Shown here: one piece after another, positions 47,250-55,962 of the stretch
Layout: each line of letters begins with the position of its first letter
How positions within the stretch are numbered: the first letter of the stretch is position 1
NCBI RefSeq assembly: GCF_027694345.1
Contig: NZ_JAQEVU010000001.1
Location: 321,458 to 385,457 of the forward strand
Length of the DNA: 64,000 nucleotides
Source of the DNA: Varibaculum timonense_A
Lineage (GTDB): Bacteria; Actinomycetota; Actinomycetes; Actinomycetales; Actinomycetaceae
Direction of reading: 5' to 3'
Notes under the pieces: generated by a model
The model's input: the letters and a program-made list of their open reading frames with translations, nothing else
What the model was told of the DNA's origin: nothing
Database searches by the model: none
Translations under genes and position numbers: made by a program

Positions 47250-50200
47250 ATGCCCTTAAAACATAAAACTATCTTGACGGTTAGTGCCGCGCTGTCTCTG
47301 GCTTTCGGAGGACTGGCTACAGCCCCGATTGCGGCCGCGGAAGCGGTGTTTACCCCGATACCGCAAGCGCAGATGAAAGCCGTGTGGACTGATTCTGTAG
47401 AAACTGGTGGTGAAGGAGCCAACGGTCCGCTAGAAAAAGTGCTAGATGGGGATACCAAATCCTACTGGCATACCGTTTGGTATCAAGGTACGGGCAATAA
47501 TGAAATGCCGCATAGGTTCATTATTGATTTAGGTACAGAAGTCTCAGATTTAGGGCGAGTAACTTTAACCCCGAGGCAAAGTTCCAATGGCTCGGGAAGG
47601 GCACGCGAATATGAGATTGTCAGCTACACCGATGCCAACTGCGCCGATAAAACCAAAGCAAAGGATTTAGCCCCGGCTAAAACCTTAGCGACCGGTGAGT
47701 TTGAGGAAAATCATGGGGATTTAAGCGCCAAAAATATAGATTTTGCTCCGGTCCCTGCCCGCTGTGTAGGGGTAATTTATAAGAGTGCCTGGGGCGGTCA
47801 AGCCGGAAGCAGCGAAACCGTTGGTTCATTGGCAGAGTTCAATGCCGCTACCGTCAGCGGATATCAACCACCAGCTCCCCCCGCAGCTGAACCAGAAGTT
47901 AAAATTCCTAACCCGGGCGATAAAATCACCATTACCGATGGCACGTTATCAGCCGACTTACAGGCAGGATTTCCCCAAGTTATCGCGTATCACCTGCAGG
48001 GCAAAACCCTTCCGGCAAATGTGGGACCTGCTTTGAAACAAGTACGCATCAATGAACAGATGCGAACCGTCTCCCTGGTTGCCGCCGCGACAAAGACCGC
48101 TGATAGTGCAACCTATAAGCTAAAAGTGGGCGGCGTAGAAGCTACTTTGACAGTAAAGATTTCCCTGGCTAAAGGTAATCTTCGCTGGGAAGTAACCGCG
48201 ATTGATGATCCCAAGAATCAAGTAGATCGCCTGGCGGTACCAGGGCTGAATCTGGTCAGCGTTGCCGGTGCTAAAGATGGATCCCTAACAGTTGCCAGTG
48301 ATGGCACTAATCGAACAGAAAACCCCGACACTACCTGGAAAATCGCTAAGCAAAAGGTAGGGCGCGCCAGTGGATATATGGCGGCGCTTAGCAACAGTGA
48401 ACTGGCTGCCGGGCTGGTATCGAATGCAATCAGCGACGACTATGCCACCAGTCAGCAAGATGGCCGCGGAGCAACTCGCTGGGTAGCAACTATCGCCCAA
48501 GCAGAGGCGGCTACCGCGGGTAAAACCACGATGCTAGGCTCGCTTACTCCCGCTTCCTGGGTAGTGTGGGGCACTAATACCCGCAGCGGGAAAATCGGTA
48601 AAGATCCCAATCCGTTTGCCCAGGTACGTGTGGTAAGTGACGTAAACGGTGACAGCGCGGTAGACTGGCAAGACTCTGCCACCGCTACCCGCGCCCTCAT
48701 GGTGGAAAATAAACTACCTAATGGTTACGGCGATACCAAGAACCGGGTAATTACCCGGATTCCGTTCAATATTGTTTCCCAAGCCACCCATCCCTTCTTG
48801 CGCACTCTAGACGATACTAAACGCATCAGTTTAGAGACCGATAACCTGGGGCAACACGTGTTGCTTAAAGGGTATCAAGCAGAAGGGCATGACTCTGCCC
48901 AAGGAGACTATGCCGGGCATTACAACCAACGGGCAGGCGGTTTCACCGATTTGGTGACCATGACTAAAGGGGCGGAAAACTATAACGCCGACTTTGGGGT
49001 ACATATCAACGCCACCGAATCCTACTCGGAAGCTAAGTGTTTCAATGATGGTACCAACCCCGCTACCGTTACCGATGAATCATGTGTTATAAAAATGCCT
49101 CCCCAGGCGGCTTGGGGTTGGATGAACCAGGCATACTATATGGACGATAACGAGGATCTAGCGCAGGGACGGGTAATTAAGCGTTTCCAGAAGTTCCGGG
49201 ATGAACTGACTGAAGCCGGGATTGCTGACCGTTTCGATTGGCTTTATTTTGACGTATTTTACGGCAAAGGATGGCGTCCTCAGCGTCTAGGTGCAGAGCT
49301 GCAAAAACAAGGCTGGGAAATCGGCTCTGAATGGGCTTGGGCATTCCCGGATACTTCTTTATGGTCGCACTGGGCAAACGATGAAAAGTATGGGGGATAC
49401 AAAGAAAAAGGTTTGAACTCGACCTTAATTCGTTTCGTGGAAAACAGTTGGCGAGATTCCTGGAATCCAAATCCGCTACTAGGCAATGCTAATGTCGTGG
49501 AATTTGAAGGCTGGACTGGTCACACCGATTATGGCAAGTTTATTGATAATGTGTGGCAACGTAACCTTCCCACCAAATTCCTGCAACAATCAGACATTAA
49601 AACCTATCAGCTGGGACAAAAAGCAACTTTCACCAACGGGACCGAGGTTACCTCTAAGCGTGCCAATATCGGCGGTACTGATTTGGGGACCGACCGAGTA
49701 ATAACCTATGACGGCGCTACCGTATATACGGGCGGAAAATACCTGTTGCCCTGGGGTGAAAAAGATGGAATCGGGGCAGCTAAATCTGCCGGAGACAAAC
49801 TGTACCATTACAACCCGGCTGGGGGCACTAGCACCTGGACACTGCCGGGTCACTTTAAGAACGTTACCTCCTTCCGTTTATATGAGCTCACTGCTACCGG
49901 AAGGGTAGATAAAGGAACCGTGAATGCCAGTGGGGGCAGTATTTCCCTCTCGGCCAAGGCAAATACCGCCTACGTCCTCTATCCGCAAAGCGCTCCTAGC
50001 CAAGCAGACCCCAACTGGGGGCAGGGCAGCGGGATTAAAGATCCCGGGTTCTTCTCCGGTACCTTAAAATCCTATGAGACCAGTGGAAACGTTAGTATTG
50101 AAACCAGTAGTCGCGGTAACTTCCAGGCTCTATTAGGCGAGGGTGCGTCCTCCCTATCCCAAACCCTTACATTGCCTAAAGGAGACTATTCCATGTGGGC

Positions 50201-52754
50201 GTGGGTAGAGGTACAGCCCGGTCAAGAGCGGCAAGTAGACGTGAGTATCAGCGGTAACGGCGTTAAAGCTGTCGGTAACCAAAAAACCATTGATGGGAAA
50301 GTTACCACCAGAATCACTAAATCTACTGCGCCTAACAAGACGGCTTCAGATGAAAAGTTCCAAACCTACTTCCAGCGGGTACGGGTAACTTTCCACAGTG
50401 AGGGTGATCCCGTTACTTTCCAGGTGGCAGCAGCAAAAGGAGCCGCAAAAGTCCGTGTCGATGATTTGCGAGTAGTTAAATATAGCGCTCCGGTAGATAA
50501 CGACAAAACCGCGCAAACCGTCTTCTTTGATGATTTTGAGGACGTAGATACCGGTTATTGGCCTTTCGTTACCGGCGCTACTCAGGGAGGAGACGCTCGC
50601 ACCCAGTTAGCGGAGCGGCATTCTCCCTATTCCGATGCCGGTTGGTGGGGAAAGAATAAACAAGGTCAAGTTGTTGCCCACGGTAAACAAAGTGACAATG
50701 TGCTCGCCGGGAAATGGTCGCTGCTGGCGCATGAAGAAAATGCGGGGCAAATTCTGCGCACTATCCCAGCTGCAATAAAGTTTGAACCAGGACATAAATA
50801 CCGGGTTTCTTTTGCCTACCAGCAGGCCTACGCGGGTGAATATCAGTTTAGTTTAGGCCGGGACTGGCTGGCCGACTCGCAGATTAAGAGCTCTACGGTG
50901 CAAACTAAAGATATTCCCGAAGCGAAAGGTAAAGGAGTAGGAGGCAAAGGAACCCAAATCTTTTCCACCGAATTTGTTACCTCCACCGTAGGGGACTACT
51001 GGATTGGTATCAATAAAGTCGGCGGGCTTCCCGGATCTGATTTGACCCTAGATAATATCCGGGTGGAAGACCTAGGGAAAGCTGACGTGCTGCCCGGTAA
51101 TGCCGATCCGGCAATCCAAGCAGCCCAGACCGTATCTGAAGGACAAACCTTTACGGTACAAACCAATACCGAGTTCTTCGAACCGGGTAATCCCGGGAAA
51201 ATTACGAACCTGAAAACTACTCTCAGCGCTCCAGAGGGCTGGAAAGTCACGAAGAAGAGCGACCCCAGTGGGGATAATATCGCCCAAAATTGGGAAGTTA
51301 AGGCTCCCCAAGGGGCTACCGATGCAGTATTGACCTATAAAGTCTCCTACCAGGTTGATTCCGATGGCACCACCAGGGAAGTAAGCGTAGCCAGGAAAGT
51401 TAAAGTTCTCCGCTCGGTTCGCGACGGCGTAAACTATCTCTCTGATTTGCCCTGGAGTGATGAAGAGAACGGTTGGGGCCCGGTCGAAAGAGACCAAGAA
51501 AATGGAGAACAAGGACGAGGCGACGGTACCCCAATCAAGGTGGGAGGTAAAGAATATCCCAAAGGTATCGGTGCCCATGCCCCAAGTAGCATTACCTTTG
51601 ATTTGGCAGGTAAGTGTACCCGTTTGAACGCAATCGCCGGGGTAGATGACACTCAACCAAACGGCTCCGTGAAGTTTATGGTTATCGGAGACGGGAAGAC
51701 CTTATTTGAATCCCCGCAGGTAGTTACCAAAGCGGGGGGAGCAAATAAAATTGACCTTGATATTACCGGGGTGAAGTCCCTGATTCTAAAGGTGACTGAC
51801 GGCGGCAACGGTGTAGGTAATGATCACGCCGACTGGGCAGATGCCAAAGTTACCTGTAAGGTTGAGACTCCTGCCGCGCAACCTCCCAGCTTAAAAGACG
51901 TAGTAGCAGAGGATAAACCGGGTACGGTTGCCACCTCGGATGCTCCTACTTTCGTAGACGAGGACGCGGAGACTGTTACCCCGCCACCAGGCGTGAAATT
52001 CAGCTTCGCGAATCTGGACAGCCAGCGGCACTTGGTGCCATCGCGCGAGGCGGTTAAAGCTAATGGTGATATCTATATTGATAGCGTCACTGGGCAGGTA
52101 ACCTATCTTCCTTTGGCCTCAGAAGCTGGAAAGTCTGTGAAGATTCCGATTCAAGCCAGTTATGTTCAGGCAGGTCAAACAGTAACTATCCCTGGCAACG
52201 TAACCTTTAACGTGGCGGCAAATGAAGAAACACCCGGTAAAATCATTGAGGTTACTCCAATAGCACCGGTAGCAACCGATCCGGGCAGCTGCGAGAAGAA
52301 ACCATTCGTGGAGATTCCCGTAACCAAAGGAGTCAAATACCTGATTGACGGCAAAGAGGTGGCAGCCGGTAAGCACGAATACGCCTACGGAAAGCAAATA
52401 ACAGTTACCGCCCAGGTTTCTGATACCAGCAGCTATCGTTTTGTGGCGGGAGCAGTAACCAAATGGACTTTCCAGGCTATGTCTCCTGAGGGATGCGAGG
52501 AGGCACCGGGCAATCCCGATAAAGATAAGCCGGGTACCGGAAAACCGGGAAGTACCGATAGGCCGGTAACTCCGCCTACAGATAACCCCACTAAACCGGG
52601 TAATTCTAATAGCGCGGGGACAGGAAATAAGACTGCTAACTCGCGCGGTGGGAATCTAACTAGCACCGGTACTTATGGCGGAGCATTTGCCATAATTGCA
52701 TTAATGCTGATAGTTGCGGGTAGTCGGATTCGTAACCGTCGTTTAGAGTCATAA
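47250..52754 (+). CDS. Wall-anchored endo-alpha-N-acetylgalactosaminidase (GH101)
   Basis: An 1834 aa exported enzyme that releases the core 1 disaccharide Gal-beta-1,3-GalNAc from Ser/Thr of mucins. Signal peptide (~1-30), F5/8-like domain (~45-205), GH101 supersandwich and barrel (~225-900) with nucleophile D668 in YFDVFY and acid/base E694 in GSEWAW, assigned by alignment with the pneumococcal enzyme from memory. Two jelly-roll modules (~935-1285), a NEW3-like domain, NPCBM (~1390-1550), a Rib-like domain and the shared beta module follow, then LTSTG (1803-1807), helix and RIRNRR. Spacing between catalytic residues is 26, against 32 in the pneumococcal enzyme. It lies 49 bases after the sialidase; removing sialic acid first would expose its substrate. 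Confidence 0.92.
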   Translation: MPLKHKTILTVSAALSLAFGGLATAPIAAAEAVFTPIPQAQMKAVWTDSVETGGEGANGPLEKVLDGDTKSYWHTVWYQGTGNNEMPHRFIIDLGTEVSDLGRVTLTPRQSSNGSGRAREYEIVSYTDANCADKTKAKDLAPAKTLATGEFEENHGDLSAKNIDFAPVPARCVGVIYKSAWGGQAGSSETVGSLAEFNAATVSGYQPPAPPAAEPEVKIPNPGDKITITDGTLSADLQAGFPQVIAYHLQGKTLPANVGPALKQVRINEQMRTVSLVAAATKTADSATYKLKVGGVEATLTVKISLAKGNLRWEVTAIDDPKNQVDRLAVPGLNLVSVAGAKDGSLTVASDGTNRTENPDTTWKIAKQKVGRASGYMAALSNSELAAGLVSNAISDDYATSQQDGRGATRWVATIAQAEAATAGKTTMLGSLTPASWVVWGTNTRSGKIGKDPNPFAQVRVVSDVNGDSAVDWQDSATATRALMVENKLPNGYGDTKNRVITRIPFNIVSQATHPFLRTLDDTKRISLETDNLGQHVLLKGYQAEGHDSAQGDYAGHYNQRAGGFTDLVTMTKGAENYNADFGVHINATESYSEAKCFNDGTNPATVTDESCVIKMPPQAAWGWMNQAYYMDDNEDLAQGRVIKRFQKFRDELTEAGIADRFDWLYFDVFYGKGWRPQRLGAELQKQGWEIGSEWAWAFPDTSLWSHWANDEKYGGYKEKGLNSTLIRFVENSWRDSWNPNPLLGNANVVEFEGWTGHTDYGKFIDNVWQRNLPTKFLQQSDIKTYQLGQKATFTNGTEVTSKRANIGGTDLGTDRVITYDGATVYTGGKYLLPWGEKDGIGAAKSAGDKLYHYNPAGGTSTWTLPGHFKNVTSFRLYELTATGRVDKGTVNASGGSISLSAKANTAYVLYPQSAPSQADPNWGQGSGIKDPGFFSGTLKSYETSGNVSIETSSRGNFQALLGEGASSLSQTLTLPKGDYSMWAWVEVQPGQERQVDVSISGNGVKAVGNQKTIDGKVTTRITKSTAPNKTASDEKFQTYFQRVRVTFHSEGDPVTFQVAAAKGAAKVRVDDLRVVKYSAPVDNDKTAQTVFFDDFEDVDTGYWPFVTGATQGGDARTQLAERHSPYSDAGWWGKNKQGQVVAHGKQSDNVLAGKWSLLAHEENAGQILRTIPAAIKFEPGHKYRVSFAYQQAYAGEYQFSLGRDWLADSQIKSSTVQTKDIPEAKGKGVGGKGTQIFSTEFVTSTVGDYWIGINKVGGLPGSDLTLDNIRVEDLGKADVLPGNADPAIQAAQTVSEGQTFTVQTNTEFFEPGNPGKITNLKTTLSAPEGWKVTKKSDPSGDNIAQNWEVKAPQGATDAVLTYKVSYQVDSDGTTREVSVARKVKVLRSVRDGVNYLSDLPWSDEENGWGPVERDQENGEQGRGDGTPIKVGGKEYPKGIGAHAPSSITFDLAGKCTRLNAIAGVDDTQPNGSVKFMVIGDGKTLFESPQVVTKAGGANKIDLDITGVKSLILKVTDGGNGVGNDHADWADAKVTCKVETPAAQPPSLKDVVAEDKPGTVATSDAPTFVDEDAETVTPPPGVKFSFANLDSQRHLVPSREAVKANGDIYIDSVTGQVTYLPLASEAGKSVKIPIQASYVQAGQTVTIPGNVTFNVAANEETPGKIIEVTPIAPVATDPGSCEKKPFVEIPVTKGVKYLIDGKEVAAGKHEYAYGKQITVTAQVSDTSSYRFVAGAVTKWTFQAMSPEGCEEAPGNPDKDKPGTGKPGSTDRPVTPPTDNPTKPGNSNSAGTGNKTANSRGGNLTSTGTYGGAFAIIALMLIVAGSRIRNRRLES

Positions 52755-52790
52755 GGTTAAGATGTCTACCCGGTTCTCCTAGTAGCAGCT

Positions 52791-52838
52791 GCGGCGGCGT
52801 GGAATCGATGCGAAGCATAAAAGAAACCACGCCGCCGC
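52791..52838. terminator. Hairpin after GH101
   Basis: GCGGCGGCGTGG (52791-52802) pairs with CCACGCCGCCGC (52827-52838) across a 24-base loop. Strong stem, no T-tract; first of two stems between converging operons. Confidence 0.6.
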
Positions 52839-52866
52839 GACTAGCTAATAACCGCAGATGCAAATA

Positions 52867-52908
52867 GTTTGGGGGCGCTGGATTAATCCAGCGCCCCCAA
52901 ACTTTTCT
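52867..52908 (+). terminator. Strong intrinsic terminator between GH101 and nanE
   Basis: A perfect 36-base inverted repeat beginning GTTTGGGGGCGCTGGATT and ending in its complement at 52902, followed by TTTTCTCTTG. It should stop rightward glycosidase transcripts and perhaps leftward nan transcripts. Confidence 0.85.
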
Positions 52909-52960
52909 CTTGTCTTATAAAGTCCCCGTTCGCAACTGCAAATAAACAGACGTACAGGTT

Positions 52961-53635
52961 CTAACCCTTGATAGCGGCATTGAACCAGCTAGTAATACTG
53001 GTGGGGTGGGTAATTGCGGTGCCGACTACTACCGCCCAGGCTCCCGCCTCCATGACTTGGCGTGCCTGCTGCGGGGTGTGAACTCGTCCTTCACATAGCA
53101 CCGGAAACTCTGGGAATTCCGCAGTCATTTGGGCTAGTAGCTCAAAATCTGGTCCGGCAGTTTTGGGTCTATCTCCCGTATATCCCGCTAGCGTAGTAGA
53201 TAAAATATCGGTTCCTGCTTCAGCTGCTTGCCGAGCATCTTCGATACTTCCGCAATCGGCCATCACCACTATGCCCTCATCATGCAGGGCAGCAACAGTT
53301 TCACCATAAGTTAGACCATCGGGACGAGGACGACGGGTAGCATCTAGCGCCACAATATCGGCTCCTGCCATTGAGCAGGCGCGAGCGTGACGCAAAGTAG
53401 GAGTGATAAACACGCCCTCGTGCCCCTCTTTCCAAATCCCTAAAACCGGGATTTCAACCTGTCCTTTAATCGCAGAAATATCCGATAAGCCCTGACAACG
53501 AATCCCAACGGCGCCACCTTGCTCAGCGGCTAAAGCTATCTGAGCCATAGTTTCACTGTGCCGCATCGGTTCGCCCACATAGGCTTGTACGCTAACGATT
53601 AATCCCCCTTTAAGGGACTGGATTATTTGATTCAT
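52961..53635 (-). CDS. nanE: N-acetylmannosamine-6-phosphate 2-epimerase
   Basis: A 224 aa TIM-barrel enzyme that converts ManNAc-6-P to GlcNAc-6-P, the third cytoplasmic step of sialic acid use. Start at the ATG at 53635, two bases after the nanK stop; an open frame further upstream reads into nanK and is not homologous. Motifs: GGLIVSVQA, GAVGIRCQG, IPVLGIWK (catalytic Lys region), DATRRPRP, ADCGSIEDARQAAEAG and CEGRVHTPQQA. Last gene of the nanA-nanK-nanE operon. Confidence 0.93.
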   Translation of the reverse strand: MNQIIQSLKGGLIVSVQAYVGEPMRHSETMAQIALAAEQGGAVGIRCQGLSDISAIKGQVEIPVLGIWKEGHEGVFITPTLRHARACSMAGADIVALDATRRPRPDGLTYGETVAALHDEGIVVMADCGSIEDARQAAEAGTDILSTTLAGYTGDRPKTAGPDFELLAQMTAEFPEFPVLCEGRVHTPQQARQVMEAGAWAVVVGTAITHPTSITSWFNAAIKG

Positions 53636-53637
53636 GA

Positions 53638-54576
53638 TTATCCTAGATTCGTATTTGCCCAAATAGCTGCACCTATTAGGGGGGCATTCCCTCCCAGAGT
53701 GCCACTGATTAGGGGAGTGTTCTTTACGGGGGTGAGAGCATCGGCCCCGAAGCCCGCTGTTACTGCCTGCCACCATTGCTTACCGGAATGGGTAACCGAC
53801 CCGGAAACTATAATGGCCTGCGGATCGGCCAAGTTGCAGATACCGGCCAGGGTTTGTCCTAGGGCATATCCCGAGTCATAGATAACCTGGCTTGCCCAGG
53901 CTTCTCCTTTTAGGGCGCGCTCGGTGATTTCACGTCCGCTTTGCGCCCGCGGGAGATTAGCCGGTTTATCCCGGTTATACAGTTCTACTTGACCACTGCC
54001 GGAAGCCACGGTTTCGATATGACCTTTGGCTCCACAAGAACAGGTTAAACCGGTAGCTAACGGGTGGGGCAGATGCCCGATATGACCGGCGGCGCAGTGC
54101 GCGCCAAACTGGACTTGACCATCGATAACTAGCCCGCCTCCCATGCCGGTTCCCACCGCTGCGGCCAGGATAGAGGAATAGTCTTTACCGGCTCCCAGGG
54201 TTGCTTCCCCGAGGGCGTGGGCGTGCACATCATTGAGGACGTAAACTTCCGTGCTGAAAGCTGCCTTTACCTGTTTTGCTAGTTCGGTTCCCGCCCAGCC
54301 TTTAATCAAATCGGTAGCAGAAATAACCGTTCCCCGCTTAGGGTCAATCACGCCCGCAGCAGAAATGCCGATTGCCTGGATTTGGGTTATACCCTCGGCG
54401 GCAGCTGTATCTTTAGCGCGACTTAGCGCTTCGATAATGGCGGCTACTACTGCCGCGCTACCCTCACTGGCGGGGGTAGGACGCGAATAGTTCGCCGACA
54501 CTGTCCCTTCGGCAGTATTAACTACCGCGGATGCTATCTTAGTGCCGCCCAAGTCGGCAACGAGGATATAGCTCAT
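53638..54576 (-). CDS. nanK: ROK-family N-acetylmannosamine kinase
   Basis: A 312 aa sugar kinase of the ROK family, which phosphorylates ManNAc to ManNAc-6-P with ATP. It has the N-terminal phosphate loop DLGGTKIASA, GTGMGGGLVIDG, the zinc site with H in AGHIGHLPH and CSCGAKGHIE, and ISGTLGGNAPLIGAA near the end. The ROK fold alone cannot tell glucokinase from ManNAc kinase; the placing between nanA (4-base overlap) and nanE (2-base gap) decides for NanK. Confidence 0.9.
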   Translation of the reverse strand: MSYILVADLGGTKIASAVVNTAEGTVSANYSRPTPASEGSAAVVAAIIEALSRAKDTAAAEGITQIQAIGISAAGVIDPKRGTVISATDLIKGWAGTELAKQVKAAFSTEVYVLNDVHAHALGEATLGAGKDYSSILAAAVGTGMGGGLVIDGQVQFGAHCAAGHIGHLPHPLATGLTCSCGAKGHIETVASGSGQVELYNRDKPANLPRAQSGREITERALKGEAWASQVIYDSGYALGQTLAGICNLADPQAIIVSGSVTHSGKQWWQAVTAGFGADALTPVKNTPLISGTLGGNAPLIGAAIWANTNLG

Positions 54577-55490
54577 TTTAAGAGCCCTACCTGCTCAAGT
54601 ACGGCGCGTACTCGTTCAACATTTTCCCCTTCGAGGGCTTTAACCGGTTCGGTAACCTGATTGGTGTTGAAAACTCCCAGCAGTTGCAGGGCAGTTTTGA
54701 AGCCCCCTACTCCCGCTCCGTAGCCTTGAATACCGCTCGGTACTGCGGTAATACGCATTAGGCGAGCTAAATAGTCTTGTTCTTTCCGTACGGTTTCCCA
54801 ATCCCCGTTCTGGTAGGCACGCCATTGGCGGACGTAACCCTCGGGATCTACATTTCCCAGACCGGGTACGCAGCCATCAGCCCCGGACATATAGGCGCCA
54901 TCAACCACGACTTCGTGCCCAGTTAGGAGGGTTAAGGGGTGACCGCAATCGCGATTCTCCTGGCAGAGGAAACGGAAAGAAACATCGTCACCGGAAGAGT
55001 CTTTTACGCCGGATAACACCCCGTCTTTACCGAGGCGAATAATTAAATCTACCGGCAGTTTAACGTGTACACATACGGGAATATCGTAAGCGAATAGGGG
55101 TAGGTCGATAGCTTCATGGATCAGGCGGAAGTGGCGTTCGATTTCCGCTAGCCCCCCAAGAGCATAGAACGGAGCGGTAGCAACAATCGCATCTACCCCG
55201 AGTTCTTTTGCTTCTTTGGCGTGTTCAATAACCCGCATAGTTTCGGTATCAATACAACCGCCCAGTACTGGAACCCGATGATCTACGATTTCAACCGCTG
55301 TTTTCAGGACGTCCCGGCGCATTTCGTCGGTTAAAAAGGCGACTTCGGAGGAAGAGCCGAGGACGAATAAGCCATCTACTCCGGCTGCAATCATCCGTTC
55401 TAGGTGGCGCTTATAGGATTCTTTATCGAGTTTGCCGTCCTTGGTTAGCGGGGTAACTACCGGGGGAACGATACCGGAGAAATCAGTCAT
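54573..55490 (-). CDS. nanA: N-acetylneuraminate lyase (DapA/NanA family)
   Basis: A 305 aa class I aldolase, TIM-barrel, predicted to split sialic acid into ManNAc and pyruvate. The Schiff-base Lys is in GVKDSSGD and the catalytic Tyr in FAYDIP. The substrate loop reads GSSSE rather than GSTGE (typical NanA) or GTTGE (DapA), so the sequence alone could also fit dihydrodipicolinate synthase-like enzymes; the operon with nanK and nanE, opposite a sialic-acid-type transporter, makes lyase much the best call. Ribosome site AAAGGAAAAGAA. A promoter and operator lie at 55631-55674. Confidence 0.88.
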   Translation of the reverse strand: MTDFSGIVPPVVTPLTKDGKLDKESYKRHLERMIAAGVDGLFVLGSSSEVAFLTDEMRRDVLKTAVEIVDHRVPVLGGCIDTETMRVIEHAKEAKELGVDAIVATAPFYALGGLAEIERHFRLIHEAIDLPLFAYDIPVCVHVKLPVDLIIRLGKDGVLSGVKDSSGDDVSFRFLCQENRDCGHPLTLLTGHEVVVDGAYMSGADGCVPGLGNVDPEGYVRQWRAYQNGDWETVRKEQDYLARLMRITAVPSGIQGYGAGVGGFKTALQLLGVFNTNQVTEPVKALEGENVERVRAVLEQVGLLK

Positions 55491-55630
55491 TTCTTTTCCT
55501 TTTACTTAGTGGATTTATTTGTTTTTAGGGTACTCGACTGGGAAGGATGCTTAAGTAAGATAGTCACAGTAGAAACATCGTTGCCTCTTTGTGGGTGGTA
55601 GGTTCTTCCGCAGCTCAAATCCATCATTGG

Positions 55631-55641
55631 TTGTCTGACAC
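55631..55641. promoter_or_regulatory. Candidate NanR operator at the nanA promoter
   Basis: TTGTCTGACAC, one mismatch from the palindrome TTGTC-n-GACAA. It lies 4 bases downstream of the predicted nanA -10 hexamer on the minus strand, over the start of transcription, where a bound FadR-type repressor would block RNA polymerase. Confidence 0.6.
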
Positions 55642-55645
55642 TTAG

Positions 55646-55674
55646 AGCATAATCTATTGATTTAGTCGGTGCAA
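55646..55674 (-). promoter_or_regulatory. Predicted nanA-nanK-nanE promoter
   Basis: Reading the minus strand, TTGCAC (55674-55669), a 17-base spacer, and TATGCT (55651-55646) form a good sigma-70-type promoter about 155 bases before the nanA start. Confidence 0.6.
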
Positions 55675-55761
55675 GGGTTTTTGGGAAAGTTTCTTAAAGA
55701 CCTAGTTTATTTAGTATTTGTCTGTTTATTGAGGTAGATAAGTTGGTCAAGGGAGCGGAAA

Positions 55762-55772
55762 TTGTCTGACAA
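55762..55772. promoter_or_regulatory. Second candidate NanR operator
   Basis: TTGTCTGACAA, a perfect TTGTC-T-GACAA inverted repeat, in the region between nanA and the rightward hydrolase. It could govern the hydrolase gene or act with the first site 120 bases away. Confidence 0.55.
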
Positions 55773-55962
55773 CTCCTGGGGGTTGGAGGGCAGGAACCGA
55801 GGCTCGATTTTTAGAGATTCGCGCCCTCGCCCGCAATGAGTACGTCCTCGATTCAAGCGGTAGGTTCGCGGAAAAATCCGGGTAACTTGAGAGGCAAACC
55901 TATTTCCCTGAGGTATCATAAATGCCAAGTTAAGCAGTGTCAGGCGTTAATAGGGAGCAAAA

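Larger units (their letters stand above)
55491..55962. other. Divergent regulatory region, nanA / hydrolase
   Basis: 472 bases without a gene. It contains the nanA promoter and two operator-like sites listed separately. TAGGGAGCAAAA precedes the hydrolase ATG. A rightward promoter was not clearly seen; TATCAT at 55914 is a possible -10 without a well spaced -35. Confidence 0.5.

Noticed and set aside
53636..53776. Longer nanE frame
   Set aside because: Reads into nanK; residues not homologous, and MNQIIQSLKGG is the usual NanE start.
54573..55490. dapA (dihydrodipicolinate synthase) instead of nanA
   Set aside because: Same family and not fully excluded, but the operon with nanK and nanE and the adjacent importer favour the lyase.
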